A stretch of 24,869 nt of DNA from an uncultured Lachnospiraceae bacterium (GTDB taxonomy: Bacteria; Bacillota_A; Clostridia; Lachnospirales; Lachnospiraceae), in contig CAJUDN010000001.1 of NCBI GenBank assembly GCA_910585355.1, forward strand, positions 67,690-92,558. The letters are read 5' to 3'. Under the pieces are notes generated by a model. That model was not told the origin of the DNA. It saw only the letters and a program-made list of their open reading frames with translations, and made no database searches. Position 1 is the first letter of the stretch. Each line of letters starts with the position of its first letter. The translations under genes and the position numbers were made by a program. Of this stretch, positions 6,951-13,721 are shown in pieces.

Positions 6951-8290
6951 GACTGTATCAGAAAAAACAATGCCTGGAAACCATAACACTGCTTGGGGAA
7001 GCACATGGCGAGATTGCCGGGCTGATAAAAGAGAAAAAGTTCGAGAGAGCACAGAAGCTTTTGGAGCAGTGCCAGCAAAGCGCAGTCTGCGTCGGTACAC
7101 TGGTGGAGACTGCGGAAGGGGAAGGGACGAGAGTCGTCCGGTATCTGGAAGGATACTGTGAGCTTGTCTATCAATTTTATGTAAGGCTTTTGTCCGGAGG
7201 CCTGGTGGATGTGGTACAGCTGAAAAAGAAACTGCAAAAGCAGCTCATAAAGGCGGTTGACAGCCTGATTCAGGATATTACCACGGAATTGGAGGCGGTG
7301 TTTCTTCCTTATAAAGCGTCCATGTGGGATTCCCTGGAATCTGTGTGGAAAGCGGCGGCGGAAGATCCATGCTGTGCTGCTCTGGTGATTCCCATTCCCT
7401 ATTATGATAAAAACCCAGACGGTTCCTTCGGGGAAATGCGTTACGAGGCGGATTTGTTTCCCGGCGACGTTCCGGTGATTTCATACGATGCCTATGATTT
7501 TGAGGGACGCCATCCGGATATGATTTTCATTCACTGTCCTTATGACGATAAAAATTATGTGACCAGCGTGATTCCGTTTTTTTATTCCGAGAATTTAAAA
7601 AGGTATACGGACGAGCTGGTCTATATCCCGTATTTCGTCCAGAATGAGATCGATCCGTCTGATGAGGCGGCTGTTCGGGAGATGGAGCATTTTTGCACGG
7701 CTCCCGGCGTGGTGAATGCGGACCATGTGGTTGTACAGTCAGAAGCCATGCGCCAGGTTTATGTAGATGTGCTGACAAAATATACAGGCGAGTATCTGCG
7801 TTCCTACTGGCAGAAAAAGATCCTGGGGCTGGGGTCTCCAAAGATTGACCGGGTGCACGGTTTAAGGCGGGAGGATTTTGCGCTTCCGGACCACTGGGAA
7901 ACGCTGATCAGGAGAGAGGACGGCGACAGAAAGAAGGTCGTTTTTTACAATACTACCGTAAGCGCCATCCTGCATAGCAGCGAGGCCATGCTGGATAAAA
8001 TAGAAAGAGTACTCCGTATGTTTCGGGAAAAGAGCGGGGAAGTGATTCTTTTGTGGCGTCCCCACCCGTTAATGGAGGCTGCGTTTGCTTCCATGCGCCC
8101 GCATTTACTGGAAAGATACCGCAGGATCGTAGAGGAATACAAAGCGGCCGGCTGGGGGATCTATGATGATTCTGCCAATCTGGAACGTGCAATTGCTGTG
8201 AGCGACGGGTATTATGGAGATATGAGCTCTGTGGTTTGGCTATATCGGGAGACCGGGAAACCGATTATGATACAGACGACAGAGTGCTGA
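6947..8290 (+). CDS. CDP-glycerol glycerophosphotransferase-like protein
   Basis: 447 residues. The first ~120 residues are a charged, largely helical region (LIKEKKFERAQKLLEQCQQ, LKKKLQKQLIKAVDSLIQDI). The rest is GT-B-like: ALVIPIPYYDKNPDGSFGEM, VISYDAYDFEGRHPDMIFIHCPYDD, VNADHVVVQSEAM, then the C-terminal donor-binding half with LLWRPHPLM near residue 370 and SDGYYGDMSSVVWLYRETGKPIMIQ at the end. The RPHP and GD(x)SS blocks are the hallmark of teichoic-acid polymerases of the TagB/TagF type, which transfer glycerol phosphate from CDP-glycerol. In Lachnospiraceae this type is often found in surface-polysaccharide loci. The acceptor is unknown. The protein stops soon after GKPIMIQ, so it may lack a few terminal helices seen in longer members. 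Start ATG 6947 overlaps the SDR stop. Confidence 0.75.
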   Translation: MRLYQKKQCLETITLLGEAHGEIAGLIKEKKFERAQKLLEQCQQSAVCVGTLVETAEGEGTRVVRYLEGYCELVYQFYVRLLSGGLVDVVQLKKKLQKQLIKAVDSLIQDITTELEAVFLPYKASMWDSLESVWKAAAEDPCCAALVIPIPYYDKNPDGSFGEMRYEADLFPGDVPVISYDAYDFEGRHPDMIFIHCPYDDKNYVTSVIPFFYSENLKRYTDELVYIPYFVQNEIDPSDEAAVREMEHFCTAPGVVNADHVVVQSEAMRQVYVDVLTKYTGEYLRSYWQKKILGLGSPKIDRVHGLRREDFALPDHWETLIRREDGDRKKVVFYNTTVSAILHSSEAMLDKIERVLRMFREKSGEVILLWRPHPLMEAAFASMRPHLLERYRRIVEEYKAAGWGIYDDSANLERAIAVSDGYYGDMSSVVWLYRETGKPIMIQTTEC

Positions 8291-8452
8291 TAAGGACAGC
8301 GGAGGATACATACGGAGTAAAGCGCTGGCCGGGGAAACAAAAGATACAATTTATAGAAGAGTACTGAACAGGGAGGCAAAAGTCTGTAGATTGTAAGGAA
8401 AAAGAAACAGGACTTGGATGTGGCGGGACTATCAGACAGGAGGGCTTCGGAT
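8291..8452 (+). other. Non-coding gap between surface-polysaccharide genes and a secreted protein gene
   Basis: About 160 bases with no convincing terminator, repeat or promoter. Several AGGAGG-like strings occur, of which the one at 8438-8444 serves the next gene. The reading frames across it are short. A weak TACAAT near 8344 has no good -35 partner. Confidence 0.4.
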
Positions 8453-9208
8453 ATGGGAAGGAGAAGTAATAAAACAGGGCTGAAAGGTATAGCAGCGGTT
8501 GCGATGTTGTCGCTTATATTTTCAGCAGACGCGGCGGCAGCGTTAAATGATGCCCCGCTTTCCGGGATGATAGACGGGAGCAACGCCGCCCCCTCTGTGG
8601 AGGCGGACCCGGATGCCGCAACTTCTTCCACAGCGAAAAAAAAGGAGGATGAGGGCTTCCCCGCAATGACGGAAGAAAAAAAGGACGTCATTTCCCGGAC
8701 GATGACAGAAAAATCTGCCGTATCAGTAAGATACCCTATTGCTGCCGGAACAGAGGGTTCTCCGTTCGACTTTTTCCTCGACCCCTGCGGCCTGATTGAG
8801 GGGACAGAGGCCATGAGGTACGGGGAAGGGCGCGTGGAGGAAGGGGCGACGCTGCTTTTTTATAATCGGAATGGAGAGTATGATTTCTCAAAGGAAAGCG
8901 ATAAGCTGACGGTACTGACCCTGGAACCGGTTGAAATCACGGTATCCGCATACCTCAGCGAACTGGGGGAGCTTGCGGTTATGGAGGACAGGGATTTTTC
9001 AGGAAGCGATATCTGCGGAATGTATCTGGCCCTTGTGGATGACAGGGGAAATGAACAGCCGCTGTCGGCGGACGGTGAGGCCTTCCTCAGTCTGTCTTTG
9101 GAACCCGGCAGTTATTCGTTTGGACTGACAGGTGCGTGCAATTCCGATGCAGATTGGCAGGATATATCCATACGGCCGAAGGTCACAGTCATATGGTCTG
9201 TGGAATAG
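8453..9208 (+). CDS. Secreted protein of unknown function
   Basis: 251 residues. The N-terminus is a clear signal peptide: basic MGRRSNKTGLK, a hydrophobic core GIAAVAMLSLIFSA and a likely cleavage after DAAAA. A polar linker rich in Thr, Ser, Lys and Glu follows to about residue 80. The rest looks beta-rich: SPFDFFLDPCGLI, EEGATLLFYNRNGEYDFS, MYLALVDDRGNEQPLSADGEAF and YSFGLTGACNSDADW...PKVTVIW. I have seen this pattern in secreted and cell-surface proteins of Clostridia, with no known function. ATG 8453 is chosen because AGGAGGG lies about 8 bases before it and it places the signal peptide at the N-terminus; an earlier in-frame ATG at 8414 would add 13 residues before it. The gene is followed by a strong terminator and is probably a single-gene unit. 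Confidence 0.75.
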   Translation: MGRRSNKTGLKGIAAVAMLSLIFSADAAAALNDAPLSGMIDGSNAAPSVEADPDAATSSTAKKKEDEGFPAMTEEKKDVISRTMTEKSAVSVRYPIAAGTEGSPFDFFLDPCGLIEGTEAMRYGEGRVEEGATLLFYNRNGEYDFSKESDKLTVLTLEPVEITVSAYLSELGELAVMEDRDFSGSDICGMYLALVDDRGNEQPLSADGEAFLSLSLEPGSYSFGLTGACNSDADWQDISIRPKVTVIWSVE

Positions 9209-9252
9209 ATACCTGCGTCTAAAATATTTTTTTGCAAATCCAGGATATAAAG

Positions 9253-9295
9253 AAAGTGCTTTCGGATGGTTCGTTCATCCGCTGGCACTTTTTTT
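9253..9295 (+). terminator. Rho-independent terminator after the secreted-protein gene
   Basis: Arms AAAGTGC (9253-9259) and GCACTTT (9285-9291) pair, with an inner GGATG/CATCC stem (9264-9268, 9276-9280) separated by a small internal loop. The 3' arm runs directly into seven Ts up to 9295. It separates the secreted-protein gene from the division cluster. Confidence 0.85.
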
Positions 9296-9319
9296 CAGTG
9301 GAAAAAACGGAAAATATCC

Positions 9320-9348
9320 TTGCTATTTTGCCTTAAATGTAATAAGAT
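9320..9348 (+). promoter_or_regulatory. Candidate sigma-A promoter of the division cluster (Pmra)
   Basis: TTGCTA at 9320-9325 and TAAGAT at 9343-9348 have a 17-bp spacer. Each matches consensus at 4 of 6 bases. The predicted start of transcription, near 9355, is directly before the MraZ boxes, the usual arrangement for this operon. Moderate support from position and spacing. Confidence 0.5.
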
Positions 9349-9356
9349 TAAAACAG

Positions 9357-9403
9357 AAGTGGTGAAAAGTGGGTTAAAGTGGAGTGAAATAGTGGATAAG
9401 TGG
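9357..9403 (+). promoter_or_regulatory. MraZ operator: 10-bp phased AAGTGG repeats
   Basis: AAGTGG occurs three times in a row with exact 10-bp spacing (GTGG at 9359, 9369 and 9379). Further GTGG cores at 9392 and 9400 are off phase. MraZ is known to bind TGGG/GTGG-type direct repeats with a one-helical-turn period upstream of its own gene, and to control the dcw operon. The site sits between the candidate promoter and mraZ, consistent with self-regulation. Confidence 0.8.
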
Positions 9404-9443
9404 TTCCCTGTGGCAGTTCCCCCCCCCATAACAGGAGAAAAGG

Positions 9444-9869
9444 ATGTTCATTGGAGAATACAGTCATACAATCGATTCAAAAGGGCGTTTGATTGTTCCT
9501 TCCAAGTTCCGTGAACAGTTGGGCGATGAATTCGTTATGACAAAGGGACTGGATGGATGTCTTTTTGTGTACGAAAATTCTGAATGGAAATCCTTTGAAG
9601 AAAAACTTCACGCACTTCCCCTTACCAATGCCAATGCCAGAAAATTCACACGCTTTTTCCTGGCGGGAGCCTGCGCCTGCGAAGTGGACAAGCAGGGAAG
9701 AATTCTGATTCCCGCGGTCTTAAGGGAATTTGCCAATCTGGAAAAGGACGTGGTCCTGGTGGGAGTCGGAAGCCGGATCGAGATCTGGAACAAGACCATC
9801 TGGGCAGAGAAAAATGTCTATGACGACATGGAGGAAATCGCAGAAAATATGGAAGGGCTTGGCATATGA
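9444..9869 (+). CDS. mraZ: Transcriptional regulator MraZ
   Basis: 141 residues, normal length. It contains two AbrB-like SpoVT/MraZ halves, each with the DxKGR core: HTIDSKGRLIVPSKFRE at about 8-24 and CEVDKQGRILIPAVLRE at about 79-95. MraZ forms a ring-like oligomer that binds repeats upstream of the dcw operon and modulates its transcription. AGGAG at 9433-9437 is 6 bases before ATG 9444. A run of nine Cs (9419-9427) lies just upstream in the leader. The gene starts the division/cell-wall operon and overlaps rsmH by 4 bases (ATGA). Confidence 0.97.
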   Translation: MFIGEYSHTIDSKGRLIVPSKFREQLGDEFVMTKGLDGCLFVYENSEWKSFEEKLHALPLTNANARKFTRFFLAGACACEVDKQGRILIPAVLREFANLEKDVVLVGVGSRIEIWNKTIWAEKNVYDDMEEIAENMEGLGI

Positions 9870-10816
9870 TGTTTGAACACAAATCAGTCCTGCTCCGTGA
9901 GACTGTGGACAGCCTGAATATCCGGCCGGACGGAATTTACGTGGACGGAACCCTGGGCGGCGGCGGACATGCCTGTGAGGTATTAAAGCGGCTGGGGCCA
10001 AAGGGGCGGCTTATCGGAATTGATCAGGATGCCGATGCCATAAAAGCCGCCGCAGAGCGGCTGGAGCCCATGAAGGAGCGGGTGATCATCGTAAGAGACA
10101 ACTACCGGAACATTCAGAGAGTGCTGGAAGGCCTTGGCATTTCAAAGGTTGACGGCATTTATCTGGATCTTGGCGTCTCTTCCTACCAGCTAGATACGGC
10201 AAAGCGCGGCTTTACCTACCGGGAAAACGCTCCTCTGGACATGCGGATGGACCAGAGAAATGAGAAAACCGCGGCGGATATCGTAAACGAATACGAGGAA
10301 ATGGAGCTTTACCGGATTATCCGCGATTACGGGGAAGACCGGTTTGCCAAAAACATAGCGAAACACATTGTAAGAGAAAGGAAAAAGAACCGGATTGAAA
10401 CCACGGACCAGCTTGTGGAGATCATAAAGGCGGCAATTCCTGCAAAAATCCGGGCTGAGGGCGGACACCCCGCCAAGCGCACGTTTCAGGCCATCCGGAT
10501 TGAGCTTAATAAAGAGCTGGAGGTGCTTAACGAATCCATTGACACCATGATCGGGCTATTAAATCCCGGGGGAAGACTTTCCATTATTACCTTCCATTCC
10601 CTGGAGGACAGAATTGTAAAAAACAGATTCCGGACCAACGAGAATCCGTGTATCTGTCCGCCGGATTTTCCCGTATGTGTCTGCGGAAGAAAGAGTATGG
10701 GAAAGGTGATAACCAGAAAGCCAATTTTTCCGGATGAGGCAGAAATTGAAGAAAATAAGAGATCGAAGAGCTCAAAGCTGCGGGTGTTTGAACGCAGTGC
10801 TTCAGAGAGTATCTGA
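9866..10816 (+). CDS. rsmH: 16S rRNA (cytosine-N4)-methyltransferase RsmH
   Basis: 316 residues, standard length (also called MraW). It methylates N4 of C1402 in 16S rRNA using S-adenosylmethionine. Visible motifs are FEHKSVLLRETVDSL at the N-terminus, the SAM-binding VDGTLGGGGHACEVL, IGIDQDADAI, GIYLDLGVSSYQLD, RGFTYRENAPLDMRMD and RLSIITFHSLEDRIVKN. The start overlaps the mraZ stop, and ATG codons at 9866 and 9869 are both possible. It ends 48 bases before the ftsL-like gene. Confidence 0.97.
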   Translation: MMFEHKSVLLRETVDSLNIRPDGIYVDGTLGGGGHACEVLKRLGPKGRLIGIDQDADAIKAAAERLEPMKERVIIVRDNYRNIQRVLEGLGISKVDGIYLDLGVSSYQLDTAKRGFTYRENAPLDMRMDQRNEKTAADIVNEYEEMELYRIIRDYGEDRFAKNIAKHIVRERKKNRIETTDQLVEIIKAAIPAKIRAEGGHPAKRTFQAIRIELNKELEVLNESIDTMIGLLNPGGRLSIITFHSLEDRIVKNRFRTNENPCICPPDFPVCVCGRKSMGKVITRKPIFPDEAEIEENKRSKSSKLRVFERSASESI

Positions 10817-10864
10817 GCTGCTGAATTTGAACGGCGGCAGGAGTGATAGAAAGGAAGTGATGGT

Positions 10865-11332
10865 ATGGCGGCCAAAAGCAGAAGAAGAACAGGGGCAGAG
10901 GCGGAGTATGTGGCAGGAACAGCGGCAAGAAAGCTGGAACCGGAGAGACGGCAGGCGCCCCAGAGCAGAAGCCATACTGTTACAGTCAGAAGAAACCAGG
11001 AAAAAGCGCTTCAGATGAATCTCCCTTATGTGCTGATTCTTACGGCAGCGGCCATCTGCGCCCTTTACCTGTGTATCAGTTACTTAAAGCTTCAGTCTTC
11101 CATAACCGCAAGACTCAATCATATTGAAAGTCTGGAAAAGGAAATAGAAATCTTAAAGGACGAAAATGACTCCCTGGAGACCAGAATCAATACGTCTGTG
11201 GACCTGGATTATGTCTATAAGGTGGCAACAGAGGAATTGGGTATGGTGTATGCGAATAAGAACCAGGTCCGGTTGTATAACAAGACGGAAAGCGAGTATG
11301 TTAGACAGTATGAAGACATCCCAGAACGGTAA
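10865..11332 (+). CDS. ftsL: FtsL/DivIC-type cell-division protein
   Basis: 155 residues with the layout of FtsL: a basic, proline-containing cytoplasmic tail (1-53), one membrane segment (about 54-74), then a leucine-zipper-like coiled coil (LQSSITARLNHIESLEKEIEILKDENDSLETRI) and a final ...DYVYKVATEELGMVYANKNQV segment. That last stretch is a typical FtsL/DivIC end. It should join DivIB in the septal complex that activates the septal synthase. Sequence identity in this family is low, so the call leans on topology and on its place between rsmH and a class B PBP. ATG 10865 follows AAGGAAGTGATGGT. The 3' end overlaps the PBP gene. Confidence 0.88.
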   Translation: MAAKSRRRTGAEAEYVAGTAARKLEPERRQAPQSRSHTVTVRRNQEKALQMNLPYVLILTAAAICALYLCISYLKLQSSITARLNHIESLEKEIEILKDENDSLETRINTSVDLDYVYKVATEELGMVYANKNQVRLYNKTESEYVRQYEDIPER

Positions 11333-13478
11333 TGGCAACAGGAACAATAAGAAAGTACTTTCAAGATACATGCAGGAAAAGCTGGCGGTTACGGTTCTCG
11401 TAATTACGCTGGCTTTGTTTGGTCTTGCGGTGGTGCTTTACAGGCTGATGGATGAAAAAAATGAGGAGTATACCCAGGTAGTTCTAAATCAGCATTCTTC
11501 CTATGACAGCAGGACTCTTCCTTACCGCAGAGGAGATATTGTGGACAGAAACGGCACATATCTGGCCACCAGCGAGAAGATATACAATCTGATTCTGGAC
11601 CCCAAACAAATTTATGAGTCGGAGGCGGACTATCTGGAACCTACGGTCAGCGTTTTGACGGAGATCTTCGGCTATGACAGGGCGGAACTTCTGGAGACGA
11701 TCCGGAAAAATAAGGAGTCTTACTATGTAAGATATGAAAGACAGATTTCCGCAGATAAGAAAGAGGCTTTTGAGGCCAGGGCCAAGGAAATTGACAAACA
11801 GTATTCCGGGGCAGGAAGCAAAAGCAGAGTGAAGGGCGTCTGGTTTGAGGATGATTATCGGAGATTTTACCCATACGGTTCCCTTGCCTGCAATGTGGTG
11901 GGCTTTTCTTTTGATAACGGAAAACAGGGAAGCGGCGGCATAGAGCAATATTATAATGAACAGCTGATTGGAACCAATGGACGGGAATATGGATATCTGG
12001 ATGATGAATCCAACATGGAAAAGGTAATTAAGTCGGCAGAAAACGGAAATACCATTGTCTCCACCATTGATGTCAATATTCAGAAAATTGTAGAGAAATA
12101 TATTGACCAGTGGATGGACGGAATCGGAAGCCAGACGGCGGCGGTAATTGTCATGAATCCCAATAACGGAGAAATTCTGGCGATGGGCTCTAACCGGCGA
12201 TTCGATTTAAATGATCCGAGAGATTTAAGCTCCATGTATACCCAGGAACAAATCGAAGCCATGTCGGAGGAGGAAAAAAGCGAGGCGTGGAACCAGATGT
12301 GGAGAAATTACTGCGTCAGCGACAGCTTTGAACCGGGTTCTCCGTCCAAGGCCCTGACTGTTGCCGCGTGTCTGGAGGAGGGCGTCATCGGACAACAGGA
12401 GGTATTTTTCTGCGACGGAGGTCAGGAGGTGGGCGGCTACAAGATCAAATGCGTCAATATTTTCGGACATAATAATTTGAATGTACAGCAGTCTCTGATG
12501 AAATCCTGCAATGACGCCATGATGCAGATGGCGGCCAGACTGGGGGTACAGCGTTTTACAAAATATCAGAAAATCTTTGGAATGGGACAGAAGACAGGAA
12601 TTGATCTTCCCGGAGAGGCCGATACCAGCGGCCTTATCTACTCCGCAGAAAATATGGGCCCCACGGACCTGGCCTGCAACTCTTTTGGACAGACCTACAA
12701 CTGTACCATGGTCCAGATGGCGGCGGCCCTTGCGTCTGTGATAAACGGCGGCTCTTACTATGAACCTCATGTGGTTAAGCAGATCATCAATGACCAGGGC
12801 GCCGTGGTGAAAAAGGTGGAACCCAGTCTGGTGCGGGAGACCGTTTCCCAGGCCACCAGTGATTTTGTCCGCGAAGCCCTGTTCCAGACTGTGGATAACG
12901 AGGAGGGAACTGGTAAGTCAGCCCGGGTGGAAGGCTATAAGGTGGGAGGAAAAACAGGAACAGCCCAGAAATTTCCACGTTCCGCTAATAATTATCTGCT
13001 TTCTTTCGCCGGATTTGCACCGGCGGATGATCCGCAGATCTTGGTGTATGTGGTCGTTGACACCCCGAATCTTCCGGGAAAGGAACAGGCCCACAGCACG
13101 TTTGCCACGGAAATTTTCCAGAAGATTCTGGCGGAAGTCCTTCCTTATATGAATGTGTTTCCGGATACGGATGTTCTGGAGGAGGTTGATGAGAGCCTGT
13201 CCACACAGGGCGAAGGAATCACCAATGAAAATGAAGGCGGACTGGAGCCGGGAGGAGAGACAGAAACCACGGCGGAGCCGGAGACGGATGAAAACGGAGA
13301 AACAATTCCGGAAACCACGACCCAAGGCGTGGAGGACGAGGTAATCCCCTATGAGGACGGCCTGGGGATTCCCGACAGAATGCCGGGAATGGGGGCCGCG
13401 GAGCCTGCGTCTTCAAGCGGAACAGAAAGTTCTGCGTCTTCGGAACCGGACGAGACCGCTTCGGAAGAAGAAACATAG
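11298..13478 (+). CDS. ftsI: Class B penicillin-binding protein (FtsI/PbpB type), with acidic C-terminal tail
   Basis: 726 residues from ATG 11298. A membrane anchor lies near residues 29-49, followed by the dimerisation domain (LPYRRGDIVDRNGTYLA) and the transpeptidase domain. Active-site motifs are S348-P-S-K351, S403-C-N405 and K552-T-G. It crosslinks peptidoglycan outside the membrane at the septum. No PASTA domain is present; instead the last ~105 residues are a low-complexity tail rich in Glu, Thr, Ser, Gly and Pro (ETETTAEPETDENGETIPET and following). Start choice: ATG 11298 has GGAAAGCGAG just before it, while ATG 11310 (MKTSQNG) has none; both overlap the ftsL end by 23-35 bases. Its place after ftsL matches pbpB of Bacillus. 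Confidence 0.92.
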   Translation: MLDSMKTSQNGNGNRNNKKVLSRYMQEKLAVTVLVITLALFGLAVVLYRLMDEKNEEYTQVVLNQHSSYDSRTLPYRRGDIVDRNGTYLATSEKIYNLILDPKQIYESEADYLEPTVSVLTEIFGYDRAELLETIRKNKESYYVRYERQISADKKEAFEARAKEIDKQYSGAGSKSRVKGVWFEDDYRRFYPYGSLACNVVGFSFDNGKQGSGGIEQYYNEQLIGTNGREYGYLDDESNMEKVIKSAENGNTIVSTIDVNIQKIVEKYIDQWMDGIGSQTAAVIVMNPNNGEILAMGSNRRFDLNDPRDLSSMYTQEQIEAMSEEEKSEAWNQMWRNYCVSDSFEPGSPSKALTVAACLEEGVIGQQEVFFCDGGQEVGGYKIKCVNIFGHNNLNVQQSLMKSCNDAMMQMAARLGVQRFTKYQKIFGMGQKTGIDLPGEADTSGLIYSAENMGPTDLACNSFGQTYNCTMVQMAAALASVINGGSYYEPHVVKQIINDQGAVVKKVEPSLVRETVSQATSDFVREALFQTVDNEEGTGKSARVEGYKVGGKTGTAQKFPRSANNYLLSFAGFAPADDPQILVYVVVDTPNLPGKEQAHSTFATEIFQKILAEVLPYMNVFPDTDVLEEVDESLSTQGEGITNENEGGLEPGGETETTAEPETDENGETIPETTTQGVEDEVIPYEDGLGIPDRMPGMGAAEPASSSGTESSASSEPDETASEEET

Positions 13479-13491
13479 TAAACCACCATGA

Positions 13492-13601
13492 ATGAAAGTG
13501 TTTCCTATGAGCCTCCGGCGGATGTGCAGAAAACGGGAGTGGAAGATGCCGCTTCGCGGCCCCGTTTTCGCACGTTCAGCGCCGGAGTGCTGAACTTTCA
13601 T
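13492..13601. repeat. Long imperfect hairpin between the two PBP genes
   Basis: Nested complementary arms fold about 110 bases: ATGAAAGT (13492-13499) with ACTTTCAT (13594-13601), CTCCGGCG with CGCCGGAG inside, then GTGCAGAAAACGGG with CCCGTTTTCGCAC, closing on CCGCttcGCGG. No T-run follows, so it is not a classic terminator. It could be a palindromic repeat or MITE relic, or an RNA structure that stabilises or weakens read-through into the next gene. Confidence 0.7.
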
Positions 13602-13665
13602 AGTAAAGGATGAAAAAACATGCAACGGCAAATAGACAGCAATGAGGTTTATTGGAGATAGGTTG

Positions 13666-13694
13666 TTCATAATTTCTGAAATTTGAAATATAAT
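13666..13694 (+). promoter_or_regulatory. Candidate sigma-A promoter of the second PBP gene
   Basis: A perfect TATAAT at 13689-13694 has TTCATA at 13666-13671 with a 17-bp spacer. TTGTTC at 13663-13668 is an alternative -35 with a 20-bp spacer. It follows the long hairpin and lies 28 bases before ATG 13722, suggesting a separate transcription start for this PBP. Confidence 0.55.
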
Positions 13695-13721
13695 GAGTAA
13701 CAAGACATCGAAACGGATGCA

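Noticed and set aside
8212..8814. Minus-strand open frame of 200 codons over the secreted-protein gene start
   Set aside because: Ser/Ala/Pro-rich shadow of the + strand signal peptide region; no ribosome binding site or motif.
9357..9403. Short direct repeats as a CRISPR-like array
   Set aside because: Units are 10 bp without spacers of CRISPR size; position and sequence fit MraZ boxes.
13492..13601. Classic rho-independent terminator between the PBP genes
   Set aside because: The stem is very long and no T-run follows.
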